Source of the DNA: Planctomycetota bacterium
GTDB lineage: Bacteria > Planctomycetota > Phycisphaerae > UBA1845
Assembly (NCBI GenBank): GCA_016200265.1
Contig: JACQFE010000046.1
Location: forward strand, 1-64,000
Reading direction: 5' to 3'
Length of the DNA: 64,000 nucleotides
Made by a program: the position numbers and the translations under genes. Positions 52,216 to 62,535 of the stretch are shown piece after piece. How positions within the stretch are numbered: the stretch's first letter is position 1; the number at the start of each line of letters is the position of its first letter. The notes beneath the pieces are model-generated. The model searched no databases. It had not been told where the DNA came from and worked only from the letters and a program-made list of their open reading frames with translations.

Positions 52216-52809
52216 ATGGACATGGAGGTCGATCAAGCACGAAAATCGGCGGACGTGGATTCTACAATTCCACGTGCCAGCCGGATCGAAACCGAGCGAA
52301 CCCGCCGTCGCCTGACCGATGCCGCACATCTGGTGGCCACATTCGATCGCGGTGAATCGATTGAATTCGAACAAACATCGGGTCCGATTGAGCTTGCCAT
52401 TCAAGCAACGAATTCAGACGGCGAACTCGCACCTTGGCTCGATGACATTTGGTGGACGGAGGCGATCACGCGTTGGGGGAATGAGTGCGTGACGGTTCGC
52501 ATCGCTCCCACTCCCGATGCGCTGCTACATCCCGTTTTACTCTATCAACTCCACATGCTGCGTCGCGTCGTGCCTGCGTGGCGGATCGTCGGTCATGCGT
52601 ATGGAGATGACGTACGCACGGACGATCAGATCAAGCAGTTGGCGGCCAGCGCCTACCATGAAGTGCGATTCGTCGATCAGGCCCGAATGCGATCTGGATC
52701 GGACGATGTCGATCCCCGACGACCTCTGTCGGAGTTGTTTGGGGCGATTCGCGTCGAGCAAAGGGGACTGGGTCTGGCGCTACCGGTCCTCTCGCGGCTC
52801 TCGAGTTAG
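52216..52809 (+). CDS. hypothetical protein
   Basis: 197 residues from ATG 52216 (GTG 52213 and ATG 52222 are alternatives). The first 40 residues are charged (ARKSADVDSTIPRASRIETE). The rest looks like a soluble alpha/beta fold with WLDDIWWTEAITRWGNECVT, LHPVLLYQLHMLRRVVPAWR and a C-terminal helix ELFGAIRVEQRGLGLALPVL. No signal peptide, no membrane helix and no known motif. It lies between the glycosylase and the receiver-like gene with sizeable gaps on both sides. Confidence 0.5.
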   Translation: MDMEVDQARKSADVDSTIPRASRIETERTRRRLTDAAHLVATFDRGESIEFEQTSGPIELAIQATNSDGELAPWLDDIWWTEAITRWGNECVTVRIAPTPDALLHPVLLYQLHMLRRVVPAWRIVGHAYGDDVRTDDQIKQLAASAYHEVRFVDQARMRSGSDDVDPRRPLSELFGAIRVEQRGLGLALPVLSRLSS

Positions 52810-52836
52810 AGCACATCCCAGTGTATTGTGTCGTAC

Positions 52837-52873
52837 AACCCCCCTGTGTCCCCCCTTGGTAAGGGGGGAGGCT
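52837..52873. repeat. palindromic repeat family C, intergenic copy
   Basis: AACCCCCCTGTGT followed by CCCCCCTTGGTAAGGGGGG and AGGC. Same element as 3029-3067 and 3774-3810. It sits between two plus-strand genes. Confidence 0.8.
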
Positions 52874-52967
52874 ATGTCCGAGCCATTACTCTTGCGCGTG
52901 GATTGCTGCAACACCTCCCGTGTAACTGTCGTTCCGTTTTGCTTGGAATTCATCTACACTTCGCGGA

Positions 52968-53333
52968 ATGCCTGAACCAATTCCACATCGAATCATAGTC
53001 GCTTATGTGAAAGACTTGATATTCTCGACGAAGATTCGCTCGACCGCACAAACCATCGGCAAAGACATTGTGATCGTGCAATCAACCTTCGCATTCAAAA
53101 CCGAATTGCAAAAAACGCCGGCTTCTCTGGCGATTATCGATCTTGATGCGGGCAGAGATGCGCTGGAAGCGCTGGCCGAGGCACTGGCCGCATTGCCTAA
53201 TGATCGAGTGGTTGCGTTCGTGTCGCATATCCATCAGGAAACGATCGAAGCGGCAAAGAGTCTTGGGGCGCAGCGCGTGATGCCCAGATCGCGTTTTTCA
53301 TCAGAACTTCCCAATATCCTGGGTCAGCCGTAA
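52968..53333 (+). CDS. receiver-like single-domain protein
   Basis: 121 residues from ATG 52968. The pattern is a degenerate response-regulator fold: IIVAYVKDLIFSTKIRSTAQ, SLAIIDLDAGRDALEAL, DRVVAFVSHIHQETIEAAKS and LGAQRVMPRSRFSSELPNIL. The Asp in IDLD is at the phospho-acceptor position, but the acidic pair at the N-terminus is missing and the Lys of strand 5 is Arg. It probably does not take part in normal phosphotransfer. It precedes dprA by 86 bases. Confidence 0.6.
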   Translation: MPEPIPHRIIVAYVKDLIFSTKIRSTAQTIGKDIVIVQSTFAFKTELQKTPASLAIIDLDAGRDALEALAEALAALPNDRVVAFVSHIHQETIEAAKSLGAQRVMPRSRFSSELPNILGQP

Positions 53334-53419
53334 TCACGCAGGCCATTCAAACTGAGTCGGGTTGCGGAATTCGATTCCGAGACGTTTCGCGTTACCATCG
53401 TCACGAGAAACGGCTCAAT

Positions 53420-54703
53420 ATGCCTGGTGATACGAATGTCATTTCGGAGGTTGGACGCAAGTATTTGCGCCTGCACCGCGCCGCGAACGTCGGGCCGATT
53501 CGACTCAAGGCGCTGCGCGATCAATTCGGTTCAGTCGATGCCATCCTTTCGGCATCCATCGCCGAGCTGGAGCGTGTCGAGGGCATTGGTCCGATTTCAG
53601 CGCGGAGCATCTTCCAGTGTCGCGGGGACGACGACGTTGAGGTGGAGATTGAACGGGCGGCGCGGATCGGCGTGCGGATTCTGTGCCTGGAGGATCCCGA
53701 TTATCCGAAGTCTCTGCTGCACATCACCGATCCGCCGACTTGTCTTTATGTTTGCGGAACGATTGAGCCGGCCGATGCAGTCGCCGTGTCAATCGTGGGA
53801 ACGCGGCGGTGCTCGCATTATGGGCGCGAACAGGCTTTGCGGTTCGGTGAAGCATTGGCGGCCGCAGGATTCACGGTCGTCTCAGGGCTTGTACGTGGAA
53901 TCGATGGATACGCCCACCGCGGAGCGCTGCGCGGGCGTGGGCGGACGATCGCCGTGCTGGGCAACGGACTGTCCACGATTTATCCGGAAGAACATGCGGA
54001 GTTGGCGGACCAGATCGCGCAGGCCGGTGCGGTCATCAGTGAGTTGCCGATTGACGCAGGTCCTGAAGCGAAAAATTTTCCGGGTCGCAATCGAATTATC
54101 ATTGGACTGTCGCTTGGCGTTTTGGTGATCGAAGCGGGTAAACGAAGCGGGGCGCTCATCACCGCGCGACTGGCGAGCGAATACAATCGGGAGATTTTTG
54201 CGTTGCCGGGTCGCATTGACCATTCTGAGCAAAATGCGGGCAGCAATGCGTTGATCCGGGATGGCGGCGCGAAGCTGGTGACGTGCCTCGAAGATATTCT
54301 TGATGAGCTTGGTGATGTGGGAGCGATCATGCGGCCGGAGTTAGAGTTGCCGCAGAAACGAAAGGGTGAATGTCTTTTTGACGCGTCGGGCGTGGGACCC
54401 TCACCCCCGCCCTCTCCCTTGAAGGGAGAAGGGAAAAGTGCGCCGACTCGGCTCGAGCTGAACTCGACTCATCCCGGGTCAACCGCGACTCATTCCGAGG
54501 CGACTGCCGCTCAACTCGAGTTGAGCGCAAACGAAACCGCTGTTCATCGGGTGATTGCAGAGGGTGTTGAGGACGTGGATTCGATCTGCGTTCGTTCCGG
54601 CATCGCTCATGCGGGCATTGGGTCCGTGCTCACGCGATTGCAAATTCGTGGAATGATCAAGCAATTGCCGGGCGATCGCTATATTCTTCGTGCGGCGGAA
54701 TAA
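53420..54703 (+). CDS. dprA: DNA processing protein A
   Basis: Loads RecA on incoming single-stranded DNA during transformation. 427 residues. The N-terminal helix-hairpin-helix region is AANVGPIRLKALRDQFGS with IGPISARSI. The Rossmann core has VSIVGTRRCSHYGREQAL, VVSGLVRGIDGYAHRGAL (normally SGLARGID), FPGRNRIIIGLSLGVLVIEA, SGALITARLA and IFALPG. The C-terminal winged helix is SICVRSGIAHAGIGSVLTRL. A GC-rich repeat element is translated in frame between the two (about residues 326-338, GPSPPPSPLKGEGK), followed by a low-complexity run of Ser, Thr and Leu. So the interdomain linker was built from repeat DNA. Confidence 0.9.
   Translation: MPGDTNVISEVGRKYLRLHRAANVGPIRLKALRDQFGSVDAILSASIAELERVEGIGPISARSIFQCRGDDDVEVEIERAARIGVRILCLEDPDYPKSLLHITDPPTCLYVCGTIEPADAVAVSIVGTRRCSHYGREQALRFGEALAAAGFTVVSGLVRGIDGYAHRGALRGRGRTIAVLGNGLSTIYPEEHAELADQIAQAGAVISELPIDAGPEAKNFPGRNRIIIGLSLGVLVIEAGKRSGALITARLASEYNREIFALPGRIDHSEQNAGSNALIRDGGAKLVTCLEDILDELGDVGAIMRPELELPQKRKGECLFDASGVGPSPPPSPLKGEGKSAPTRLELNSTHPGSTATHSEATAAQLELSANETAVHRVIAEGVEDVDSICVRSGIAHAGIGSVLTRLQIRGMIKQLPGDRYILRAAE
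54398..54433. repeat. GC-rich palindromic repeat translated inside dprA
   Basis: CCCTCACCCCCGCC then CTCTCCCTTGAAGGGAGAAG. The CTCCCTT/AAGGGAG arms are inverted. It encodes PSPPPSPLKGEG in the linker before the winged-helix domain. It resembles family C in style but has a different sequence. Confidence 0.75.
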
Positions 54704-54707
54704 GACC

Positions 54708-56729
<2,022 letters not shown>

Positions 56730-56981
56730 AATAGGAATCGGGTGTTGAAGTTGGACCCGAAGCGTCGATTGAGATTGACAGTAGTTTGTTTTCGTGGCGC
56801 AGTTCGGCGCAACGTTGCGCCGACGGGACGGCTAATCATGCTTGAAGCCCCTGGGGAACGGGGGCGTTGGCTGGTTGCGATGTCCCGACATGTTGGTAGT
56901 CTAGAAGACAAGCGTGTAGCGGTTCCAGCGCGGGGCCGTGTGACATTCACACGCGACTGGTTCCCAAACGGAGGATTGACT

Positions 56982-57068
56982 ATGAGTTGGTGGATTTGGC
57001 TACTCGCCGCAGGCGGCATCTTGTTCTTCCTTTTCGGTGGTTTTGGTCAAAACTTGACAACGACGTGA
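56982..57068 (+). CDS. 28-residue membrane microprotein, copy 1
   Basis: ATG 56982 is preceded by GGAGG with a seven-base spacer. The peptide begins MSWWIWLLAAGG, continues ILFFLFGG as one hydrophobic helix, and ends FGQNLTTT. Two paralogues (57135 and 58606) share the pattern M-[ST]-W-[WL]-I-W, a helix of about 12 residues, GG, and a short tail ending in Thr runs. All three are exactly 28 residues. A longer frame from 56742 includes this peptide at its end, but its upstream part looks non-coding. It probably inserts N-out or N-in as a single span. Function unknown; by size alone a CydX- or KdpF-like accessory subunit is possible. Confidence 0.7.
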   Translation: MSWWIWLLAAGGILFFLFGGFGQNLTTT

Positions 57069-57134
57069 GATTCGCGTGTGGGACTGGGCCGCGGGTAGCA
57101 CTCGCGACCGGTTCCGATTCGGGAGTATTGAGTA

Positions 57135-57221
57135 ATGACTTGGTTGATTTGGCTCATTCTTGCCGGGGTGATTGCGTTCTTTTTCCTTGGTGGTTCGGGA
57201 ACGACAACCACTACGACATGA
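57135..57221 (+). CDS. 28-residue membrane microprotein, copy 2
   Basis: ATG 57135 with GGGAG nine bases upstream. MTWLIWLILAGV, IAFFFLGG, then SGTTTTTT. It follows copy 1 by 66 bases. The leader is duplicated as well: CGCGAC[T/C]GGTTCC lies 30 bases before the copy 1 start and 32 bases before this one, and the sequence after both stop codons is alike (TGAGATTCGCG and TGAGAGTCTCGCG). The third-position changes leave the residue pattern intact, which argues for selection on the peptide. A terminator follows at 57267. Confidence 0.7.
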   Translation: MTWLIWLILAGVIAFFFLGGSGTTTTTT

Positions 57222-57266
57222 GAGTCTCGCGGCCCTGAAGAATTACTAAGGGCCTCAAACGCTATT

Positions 57267-57311
57267 GCGGCGGTGAGATGCGATCTCGCGTCTCACTGCC
57301 GCGTATTTTTT
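57267..57311 (+). terminator. rho-independent terminator after microprotein 2
   Basis: GCGGCGGTGAGA (57267-57278) pairs with TCTCACTGCCGC (57291-57302), one G-U pair, followed by GTATTTTTT. A similar hairpin follows microprotein 3. Confidence 0.85.
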
Positions 57312-57396
57312 GGAAACTTTTGGAAGATGGACGTCCGCGGGACCTGATCCAGGATCTGGATAGGGTCTGGCCGACGAGAACGGTTGCGAGGACGGC

Positions 57397-58548
57397 ATGT
57401 CATCTTGGTGTTTGTCACGCCGCGAATTCCTGAGAGTTACCGCGGGCGTGAGCGCAGGGGCCTTGTTACCGGGGTCATACCTGATAGGCGGTTGCGGCAG
57501 TTTTCCGGGCTTCAATGCAATTTCAGCCAACGGCAACTCGTTCCTTCCCGGCGGCATCCCTTTTCAGGGGACCGGACCAACAGCTACTCCGGCAAGAGTG
57601 ATCGCCTCCCGCGGCAGGAATCTGGCGGACATGACCCGCCAGGCGTTGGCCGGGCTTGGCGGAATGGGAACGGTCGTCAATCCCGGTGACTCCGTTTTCA
57701 TCAAAGCGAATTTTCTAACCGCCGGGCTCGATCGCCAGAATTACACGAGCACTGGTGAAATTGCCAAACCCGAAATCGTCGTGGCGGTGGCCGAGGAGTG
57801 TTTGAAGGCCGGCGCGGCAAAAGTGATCATCGGCGACGGTGCACAAGTTTTTCAGTTTTCCTGGGAGGAGTTGCTGACGCTCGATGGGAGCACGAACCTG
57901 GCCGCCGAAGCGGCGCGGCTGAACTCGCAATATGGAAACCGTGTCCAGCTCGCATGTCTTAACCGGGACTCGCCGGCGTGGGATCCTCTTCCTTCACGGC
58001 GGACGAATTTGGGGCAAATTCTAGCCTCGAGCCTCGTGACCCGGTCGGACAAGATCATTTCCATTCCCGTTTTGAAGACGCATCACTTTGCGCATGTGTC
58101 GCTATCACTCAAGAACTTCATGGGAGTGCCCCCCATCGAAACATACGGCGGCGGGACGGAGCAGGTCGGACGCTATCGACTGCATAACGCGCAAGGCGGT
58201 CCGGAAGGTGCGTTTCTGGACATCGCTGCGGCTTTGCAACCTGATTTGGCGATTATCGATGCGTCGATCGGTTGCGAAGGTCAGGGGCCATTCGTGCATC
58301 CGACGGCCGGGAAAACCGTGGACATGCGGGATCGGCTGGGCGATTGGCTCATTTTGGCAAGTACAGACCTGGTTGCCGCGGATGTCACCGCAGCCAGAAT
58401 CATCGGGCAGGAATATACAGACATTCCGTACCTTGTCAGTGCATTTGAGCAGGGGATGGGTCAGGCCAGAATGGACCTGATCACATTGGTGGGGGCGAAT
58501 TTGGATGACTTGCGGGTGGCGTGGCAGCCGGCGCGCGTGATACTTTGA
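57397..58548 (+). CDS. Tat-exported DUF362 domain protein
   Basis: 383 residues. The N-terminus SRREFLRVTAG is a twin-arginine signal, followed by a hydrophobic core and a possible lipobox (LIGGCG), so it may be exported folded and lipid-anchored. GAGGA lies eight bases before ATG 57397. Residues about 55-380 form a DUF362 domain: NPGDSVFIKANFLTAG, EIVVAVAEECLKAGAAKVII, SIPVLKTHHFAHVSLSLKNF, MGVPPIE and DLAIIDASIGCEGQGPF. No ferredoxin cysteine clusters (as in some DUF362 fusions) are seen. DUF362 function is not established. It is bracketed by the microprotein genes, each side closed by a similar hairpin, which suggests a functional unit. Confidence 0.8.
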   Translation: MSSWCLSRREFLRVTAGVSAGALLPGSYLIGGCGSFPGFNAISANGNSFLPGGIPFQGTGPTATPARVIASRGRNLADMTRQALAGLGGMGTVVNPGDSVFIKANFLTAGLDRQNYTSTGEIAKPEIVVAVAEECLKAGAAKVIIGDGAQVFQFSWEELLTLDGSTNLAAEAARLNSQYGNRVQLACLNRDSPAWDPLPSRRTNLGQILASSLVTRSDKIISIPVLKTHHFAHVSLSLKNFMGVPPIETYGGGTEQVGRYRLHNAQGGPEGAFLDIAAALQPDLAIIDASIGCEGQGPFVHPTAGKTVDMRDRLGDWLILASTDLVAADVTAARIIGQEYTDIPYLVSAFEQGMGQARMDLITLVGANLDDLRVAWQPARVIL

Positions 58549-58605
58549 CATGGCGCGAGACATTTGTTACCCATACGTGGCTGAAATTCAAAAGGAGAAC
58601 AAACG

Positions 58606-58692
58606 ATGAGTTGGTGGATTTGGGCGATTGTTGGTGCGACCCTCCTGGCCTTCATTATTGGTGGCACGTACCCAAGTACGACCACTACGTGA
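58606..58692 (+). CDS. 28-residue membrane microprotein, copy 3
   Basis: ATG 58606 with AAGGAG eight bases upstream. MSWWIWAIVGAT, LLAFIIGG, TYPSTTTT. Starts 57 bases after the DUF362 stop, so it is probably co-transcribed with it. It shares the first six residues with copy 1 (MSWWIW) and the GG plus Thr tail with both, while the middle has diverged. Same exact length. A hairpin follows at 58736. Confidence 0.7.
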   Translation: MSWWIWAIVGATLLAFIIGGTYPSTTTT

Positions 58693-59182
58693 ATTCGAGT
58701 CAGGTCTGAATCGCCAGGAAAATTTGCATGCTACTGCGGTGAGGCGCCGAGTCGCATCTCACCGTCGCTCTGTATTTCAATCCTGTTAGAGACATCTCGG
58801 CCAAGTCATTCTTGCCGGAACCCTTTTGTCAGTTTGTTCGTTGCAATGGCTGTTTTTTCTTGACACCGTCCGCCCGCCCCGGAATAATCCTCAACGCTGC
58901 TTTGCGTCAAGAGAGGCCACTGCCAAGCCTTCCGCGTACGAGTGTTTTGGAATTGCGGATTTTCACTCAGACTCAAGGTCACGGAAGCCGGCCTGCCTGA
59001 CTTTACAGCCCGACGTTGCCCAACGATACTTGCGCGGACGGGTAGAAAATTGACAATGATGATGTGGTTCCGAAGAGCGCAGAATGCGGCGAGAGCGATT
59101 AGGATCCTCAAAATCCTGGACTAACGACTCCCCCCCGTGCGGCTCAAACTCCTGCGAATCAAATTAGACGGAGACATTCTGA
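58693..59182. other. 490-bp gap before the pilM gene, no gene seen
   Basis: Holds the hairpin at 58736-58774. Short frames exist on both strands (for example 58806-59111 on the minus strand, beginning MRILIALAAFCAL) but lack ribosome sites and coding character. Confidence 0.6.
58736..58774 (+). terminator. terminator-like hairpin after microprotein 3
   Basis: GCGGTGAG (58736-58743) pairs with CTCACCG (58758-58764) in an arrangement like 57267-57311, and is followed by CTGTATTTC. The T-run is weak. The shared stem sequence suggests it was duplicated together with the microprotein. Confidence 0.55.
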
Positions 59183-61291
59183 ATGGCCACGACACAGGCG
59201 GTTTGGGGAATCGATGTTGGTCGTTGCTCGTTCAAAGCAATCAAACTTCGTTCCAGTTCGGATGGCAAAGTTGAGCTCGTTGATTACGAGCATTTTGACC
59301 ACGCGAAGATCCTGACCCAGCCGGATGCGGATCGACCGGCGTTGATCGCGGCGGCCCTGGAGAAGTTCCTTTCCCGCCACGATATCACGAAAGACGCCGT
59401 CGTCATCAGCGTTCCGGGACAACACACCCTGGCTCGATTTACGAAACTCCCTCCGGTGGCGCCGAAGCGGATTCCCGACATCGTGCGCTACGAAGCCGAT
59501 CAGCAAATTCCTTTCGACATGGACGAGGTCATCTGGGACTACCAGACGTTTCAACGTGAGGGGCTGCCGGACATCGAAGTCGGCATTTTTGCGATGAAGC
59601 GGGAGTTGATTCGCGAGCATCTATTGCATTTTGAACAGGCCTCGATCGAGCCGATTGGAGTGCAATCCGGTCCGTTGGCGGATTACAACGCCGCCCATTT
59701 TGACGGTCTTCTCACCAGCGACACGATGATTTTAATTGACATTGGCGCGGAGAATACCGATCTCGTCGTCGCCACTCCGGATTCGCTTTGGACACGAACG
59801 ATTCCCATGGGAGGCAACACGTTCACCGAAGCGCTGGTGAAGTCATTCAAACTTTCGTTTGCAAAATCAGAAGCGTTGAAGCGGACGGCCGCCGAGAGCA
59901 AATACGCGCGGCAGGTGTTTCAGGCCATGCGCCCGATCTTTGCGGATTTGGTGCAGGAGCTTCAGCGATCGATCGGTTTTTATGCCTCGACCCACCGTGA
60001 GGCGAAGGTTGAGCGGCTCGTTGGATTTGGAAACGCGTTCCAGCTTCCCGGGCTTCAGAAGTATTTGCAGCAAAATCTCGGGATGGCTGTCGAACAGCCG
60101 GAGACGTTCAAGAACTGCGCACCATCACCGCTCATGGAACAGGATAATTTCAAACAGAATTTCCTGAGCTTCGCGGTGGCGTATGGCCTTGCGCTGCAGG
60201 GTTTGGACGTCGCCAAAGTCAACAGCAACCTGCTTCCGACGGAGATTGCGAAGCAAGTCGTTTGGCAAAAGAAGCGTCCGGCGTTCGCGGCGGCGGCGGC
60301 GTGCCTGGTTCTTGCCGGCGGGTCGGTTTGGTTCCGCTATATGTCAGACAAGTCAGCGCTGGCGGCAAGTTCCGTGAATTGGAGCCCGCCTCCCGGCTTC
60401 ACTGAGGCTAGTGCTGCGAGCATCATCGAAAAAGGGCCTGACCAATCGTGGTCTGATCGTGCTCGCGCGAATGCCGTGCTGCTTTCGGGCAATGCCTTGA
60501 ACAAAGAGCTTGCCAAGCTTTCCGGACAGGGCGGCAAGGAGCGAGCCGAGACCGAAAAAATGGTCGCCCTCGAAAAGCAAAAGACGATCATGCCGAAGTT
60601 CGTGAGCATCATTCACGAGGCGCTTCCGATTCAGGAAGGGGTTGCTCAGGCCAAGACGCAGGCCGAAATCGCCGCGGTGCAGAAGGCAATCCCAACACGT
60701 TCTCAACGGCGAAACGTCGCGATCGAGATTCTGGATATTCGCTTCGAACCGGACCTTCGACTTTTCAAATGGGAAAGCCAGATTGAAGTCAAACCACCCA
60801 TCAATTCCTATGAAAATAAGGCAGGGAGCAAGGAACTGCCCGGGCTTCTTGCGAAGATCACCTGCACCACGCCCAATGAGGGCGGCTCGAAATTTATCCG
60901 TGATGAATTCATGTATCGGTTGCGTGATTTGGGCCGGCAGCCGGACCTGGGCTTTTACGTAGACAACATCATGCTGGCGAATGGCAGCCAAATCGGCGGC
61001 GGTTCTCGCGGCGGCGCGAGAACGACTGGTCGAGCTCCTGTCGGTACCGAAAAGACGAATCTGGACCCGGTGACCGAAGAGCCCATGGATGACGATTGGA
61101 AATTTGAAATCTGGACGTCGGTCATCCTGGCCGATTTTCCGGGAGAAGAAGCGGCCGCAAAGGCTGAAACTGCTCCAAAAGGAAAGGCGGAGCAAGGCGG
61201 AGCAGCCGGCGGTAAACCTGCTCCCGCACCGGCACCCACGCCCGCACCGACAGGCGGAGGGAAAGGTAAGAAGGGCAAAGACAAGCCGTGA
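59183..61291 (+). CDS. pilM: PilM-like actin-fold protein fused to a PilN-like region
   Basis: 702 residues. GGAG lies upstream of ATG 59183. Residues 1-345 are PilM: VWGIDVGRCSFKAIKL (phosphate 1), IVRYEADQQIPFDMDEVIWD, MILIDIGAENTDLVV (phosphate 2) and RLVGFGNAFQLPGLQKYL. It then runs through NSNLLPTEIAKQVV (348-360) into a hydrophobic helix at 366-385, which is how PilN proteins start (NLLP, then a transmembrane helix). A long periplasmic part follows, ending in a Pro/Lys tail. In standard systems PilM (cytoplasmic) binds the PilN N-terminal motif; here both appear in one chain. It heads an operon for type IV pilus or type II secretion assembly. Confidence 0.8.
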   Translation: MATTQAVWGIDVGRCSFKAIKLRSSSDGKVELVDYEHFDHAKILTQPDADRPALIAAALEKFLSRHDITKDAVVISVPGQHTLARFTKLPPVAPKRIPDIVRYEADQQIPFDMDEVIWDYQTFQREGLPDIEVGIFAMKRELIREHLLHFEQASIEPIGVQSGPLADYNAAHFDGLLTSDTMILIDIGAENTDLVVATPDSLWTRTIPMGGNTFTEALVKSFKLSFAKSEALKRTAAESKYARQVFQAMRPIFADLVQELQRSIGFYASTHREAKVERLVGFGNAFQLPGLQKYLQQNLGMAVEQPETFKNCAPSPLMEQDNFKQNFLSFAVAYGLALQGLDVAKVNSNLLPTEIAKQVVWQKKRPAFAAAAACLVLAGGSVWFRYMSDKSALAASSVNWSPPPGFTEASAASIIEKGPDQSWSDRARANAVLLSGNALNKELAKLSGQGGKERAETEKMVALEKQKTIMPKFVSIIHEALPIQEGVAQAKTQAEIAAVQKAIPTRSQRRNVAIEILDIRFEPDLRLFKWESQIEVKPPINSYENKAGSKELPGLLAKITCTTPNEGGSKFIRDEFMYRLRDLGRQPDLGFYVDNIMLANGSQIGGGSRGGARTTGRAPVGTEKTNLDPVTEEPMDDDWKFEIWTSVILADFPGEEAAAKAETAPKGKAEQGGAAGGKPAPAPAPTPAPTGGGKGKKGKDKP

Positions 61292-61323
61292 CTGACAAGC
61301 ATTCCACGCGGAGCTAGATTCGA

Positions 61324-62529
61324 ATGGATTTCCTGAAACGCAATTTGTTTTTCATTCTCTGCGGCGTTGGCGCTGCGGCCGGAATCGCGTTGATGATCAC
61401 GGGCATGCAGGCGATGCCCAAGGTTGCCGCGGCGATGAGCGAGTCCAAGACGGTGTATGAAGGGCTGGGTTCAATAAAGCCCGCGAATCAGAAGAGCATT
61501 GACGCGGAGAAGAAGCGGATTCAATCGCTGCTCGAAGATCGCAAGCAGGTTCTCGATAAGGCCGCGGAGCTGGAAAAATACACACCGCTTGTCGAAGGAG
61601 TTTTCCCGGATGGTCCGGACTCCAAGCGAGTTGAATTCCGGAAAGTCTACATCGGCGAAGTGCATAAGCTGTTGGATTCGCTCCATTGGGGTGTGCCGCC
61701 GACGGCTGCGGAGATCGAAACCGCAAAAGAAAAAATCAACGAGGAAAAACTGTCGGGCCAACTGCCGACGGAACCCGAAGGAAAGCGCAATTTCGCATCT
61801 GAACCGGGACCGCGGGCGGCAATTACCAAGGCCCAGACGATTTTTCTGTATGCCGTCCCGCCGGAAGATGACAAGCCGCCGGAGCGTCCGGCCAGCCTTC
61901 AGCTCGCTCCAGGTTTGAAAGATACGGGCACGGTGGAAGCTCCTGCGCCGGAGGATACCTGGCGCGCTCAAGTCTGGTATTGGATTCAGAAAGACGTGGT
62001 TGAGGCCATTCGCGGGTTGAATGAAGAGGCTGCGGAGGCAGTGAAAAAAGAGGGTGGGCAGGCGTGGCTAGGGACGTTGCCCGTCAAGGAGATGATTTCG
62101 GTTCGCATTTCAGAATTTGTGCCGCCGAAGGGCGAATTGTACGCACCGGCGGCTCCGGGTGGCAATAACGCTGCTTTACCACCCGGGACAGCGGAGAGCG
62201 TGTTCACAGGCACGGCGTCGTGCGAGACATACGACGTAGTTCAGTTCACGATCAAGGCGGTCATGGATCAGCGGGACATTCCGTTGCTTGTCCAAAAACT
62301 TTGCAACAACAGTCCACACACATTGGTCCGCACCGCCTACAAGTACAACCCTCCGAGCAAGACCATGGCGGACAAAATCTGGGGGCCGGAGCCGGCTGTG
62401 AACGTGATTCTTGAATTCGAGACCATCATGATGGGCGATGTGTTCCGCAAGTGGATGCCCAAGGAAGTTTGCGACAAGAACGGGATCAAGTGTCCCGAAC
62501 ATAAAGCCGGCGAAAAGGAAGGAGGGTGA
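61324..62529 (+). CDS. inner-membrane pilus/secretion assembly protein (PilO-position)
   Basis: 401 residues, ATG 61324. One N-terminal helix (LFFILCGVGAAAGIALMIT), then a charged, probably coiled-coil stretch (about 40-100, KRIQSLLEDRKQVLDKAAEL). The rest is a soluble periplasmic region with two alpha/beta segments; one, MISVRISEFVPPKG, is followed near the end by QFTIKAVMDQRDIPLLVQKL, which resembles the ferredoxin-like fold of PilO/GspM proteins. The bitopic layout and its place after PilM support a PilO-like role, but sequence evidence is weak. It ends seven bases before the next start. Confidence 0.55.
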   Translation: MDFLKRNLFFILCGVGAAAGIALMITGMQAMPKVAAAMSESKTVYEGLGSIKPANQKSIDAEKKRIQSLLEDRKQVLDKAAELEKYTPLVEGVFPDGPDSKRVEFRKVYIGEVHKLLDSLHWGVPPTAAEIETAKEKINEEKLSGQLPTEPEGKRNFASEPGPRAAITKAQTIFLYAVPPEDDKPPERPASLQLAPGLKDTGTVEAPAPEDTWRAQVWYWIQKDVVEAIRGLNEEAAEAVKKEGGQAWLGTLPVKEMISVRISEFVPPKGELYAPAAPGGNNAALPPGTAESVFTGTASCETYDVVQFTIKAVMDQRDIPLLVQKLCNNSPHTLVRTAYKYNPPSKTMADKIWGPEPAVNVILEFETIMMGDVFRKWMPKEVCDKNGIKCPEHKAGEKEGG

Positions 62530-62535
62530 CAAGAT

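Noticed and set aside
56742-57068. A 108-codon frame ending in microprotein 1
   Set aside because: The upstream part has no ribosome site or recognisable composition; the short start has GGAGG at ideal spacing and matches the two paralogues exactly in length.
58806-59111. Minus-strand 101-codon frame beginning with a hydrophobic stretch
   Set aside because: No ribosome site, rest of the chain non-coding in character, and it lies in an intergenic gap.
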